Source: Campylobacterales bacterium (GTDB lineage Bacteria; Campylobacterota; Campylobacteria; Campylobacterales; JALSKU01). From it: a stretch of 5,354 nucleotides of DNA. Below the pieces are notes generated by a model, which was not told where the DNA came from, did no database searches, and saw nothing but the letters and a program-made list of their open reading frames with translations. Numbering within the stretch: position 1 is the first letter of the stretch; every line of letters starts with the position of its first letter. This document shows positions 5,223-5,354 of the stretch, piece after piece. The DNA lies in assembly GCA_027023175.1 (NCBI GenBank), contig JALVWW010000006.1, positions 1 through 5,354 on the forward strand, read 5' to 3'. The translations under genes were made by a program, and so were the position numbers.

Positions 5223-5354
5223 TTAAGCCGTTCCTACAACTCCTGATAATATCACCAAAATCATACCTATAAGATAAATATTTAAAAAAGTCTCACTAAA
5301 GAAAAATATAAGATACAAACTTGAGATGACCGGGGTTAAAAATATAAAAGGAGC
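5223..5354 (-). CDS. Second EamA/DMT-family transporter, C-terminal part (partial, runs off right edge)
   Basis: The minus-strand frame is open from the right edge to a TAA at 5223-5225 and gives 43 residues. They form the last two membrane helices of an EamA repeat: FIFLTPVISSLYLIFFFSE (P-x(11-12)-E, helix 9) and LNIYLIGMILVILSGVVG (helix 10, with the usual GxxLIxxG pattern). The segment aligns by eye with FIFLVPFSAIILSAIFLHE and the last helix of the complete transporter at 2222-3112, so the two are homologous. It is probably another inner-membrane small-metabolite exporter. Its stop lies one base from the stop of the convergent RhuM gene, so there is no room for a separate terminator. The rest of the gene, and its start, lie outside the window. 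Confidence 0.82.
   Translation of the reverse strand, partial: APFIFLTPVISSLYLIFFFSETFLNIYLIGMILVILSGVVGTA

Noticed and set aside
5219..5240. Possible bidirectional terminator between the convergent RhuM and EamA genes
   Set aside because: Only one base separates the stop codons, and I see no stem with a T-tract around them.

Overview
The window is AT-rich, low-GC bacterial DNA, packed with genes and with short spacers. Codon use, the AAGGA-type ribosome sites and the protein styles suggest a member of the Campylobacterota (Sulfurimonas/Sulfurovum/Arcobacter-like). That is an inference from sequence character; there is no rRNA or other marker here.

Left block (1-2201, all minus strand). This is a probable operon read right to left: a strong extended -10 promoter, a small charged phasin-like helical protein, an ABC1-type (UbiB/AarF/ADCK) atypical kinase with two C-terminal membrane helices, and the N-terminal third of a MscS-type mechanosensitive channel that runs off the left edge. 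The kinase has no ATG or GTG at its apparent N-terminus and may start at a rare codon overlapping the end of the phasin-like gene.

Middle block (2222-3944, minus strand). An AraC-family regulator lies just upstream of a ten-helix EamA/DMT transporter. The 50 bp between them holds an operator-like dyad and two ATTTTGCA direct repeats 20 bp apart. The same motif recurs next to the start of the regulator gene, suggesting one regulon: an AraC-type sensor controlling an exporter and possibly itself.

Intergenic element (3951-4120). About 170 bp with 18-nt near-perfect terminal inverted repeats, arms that stay similar for about 70 nt, and a possible TAA target duplication. It looks like a MITE-type non-autonomous element or a long imperfect hairpin. 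It ends 6 bp before the regulator's start codon.

Right block (4165-5354). On the plus strand is a RhuM-family protein: an N-terminal helix-turn-helix-like RhuM domain and a C-terminal Fic/Doc domain with the loop HPFNDGNKR, intermediate between AMP-transferring Fic proteins and Doc. No antitoxin gene adjoins it. It ends one base from the stop codon of a convergent second EamA transporter, of which only the last 43 residues are in the window. The RhuM gene and the palindromic element therefore sit between two transporter genes, which fits a small accessory insertion.
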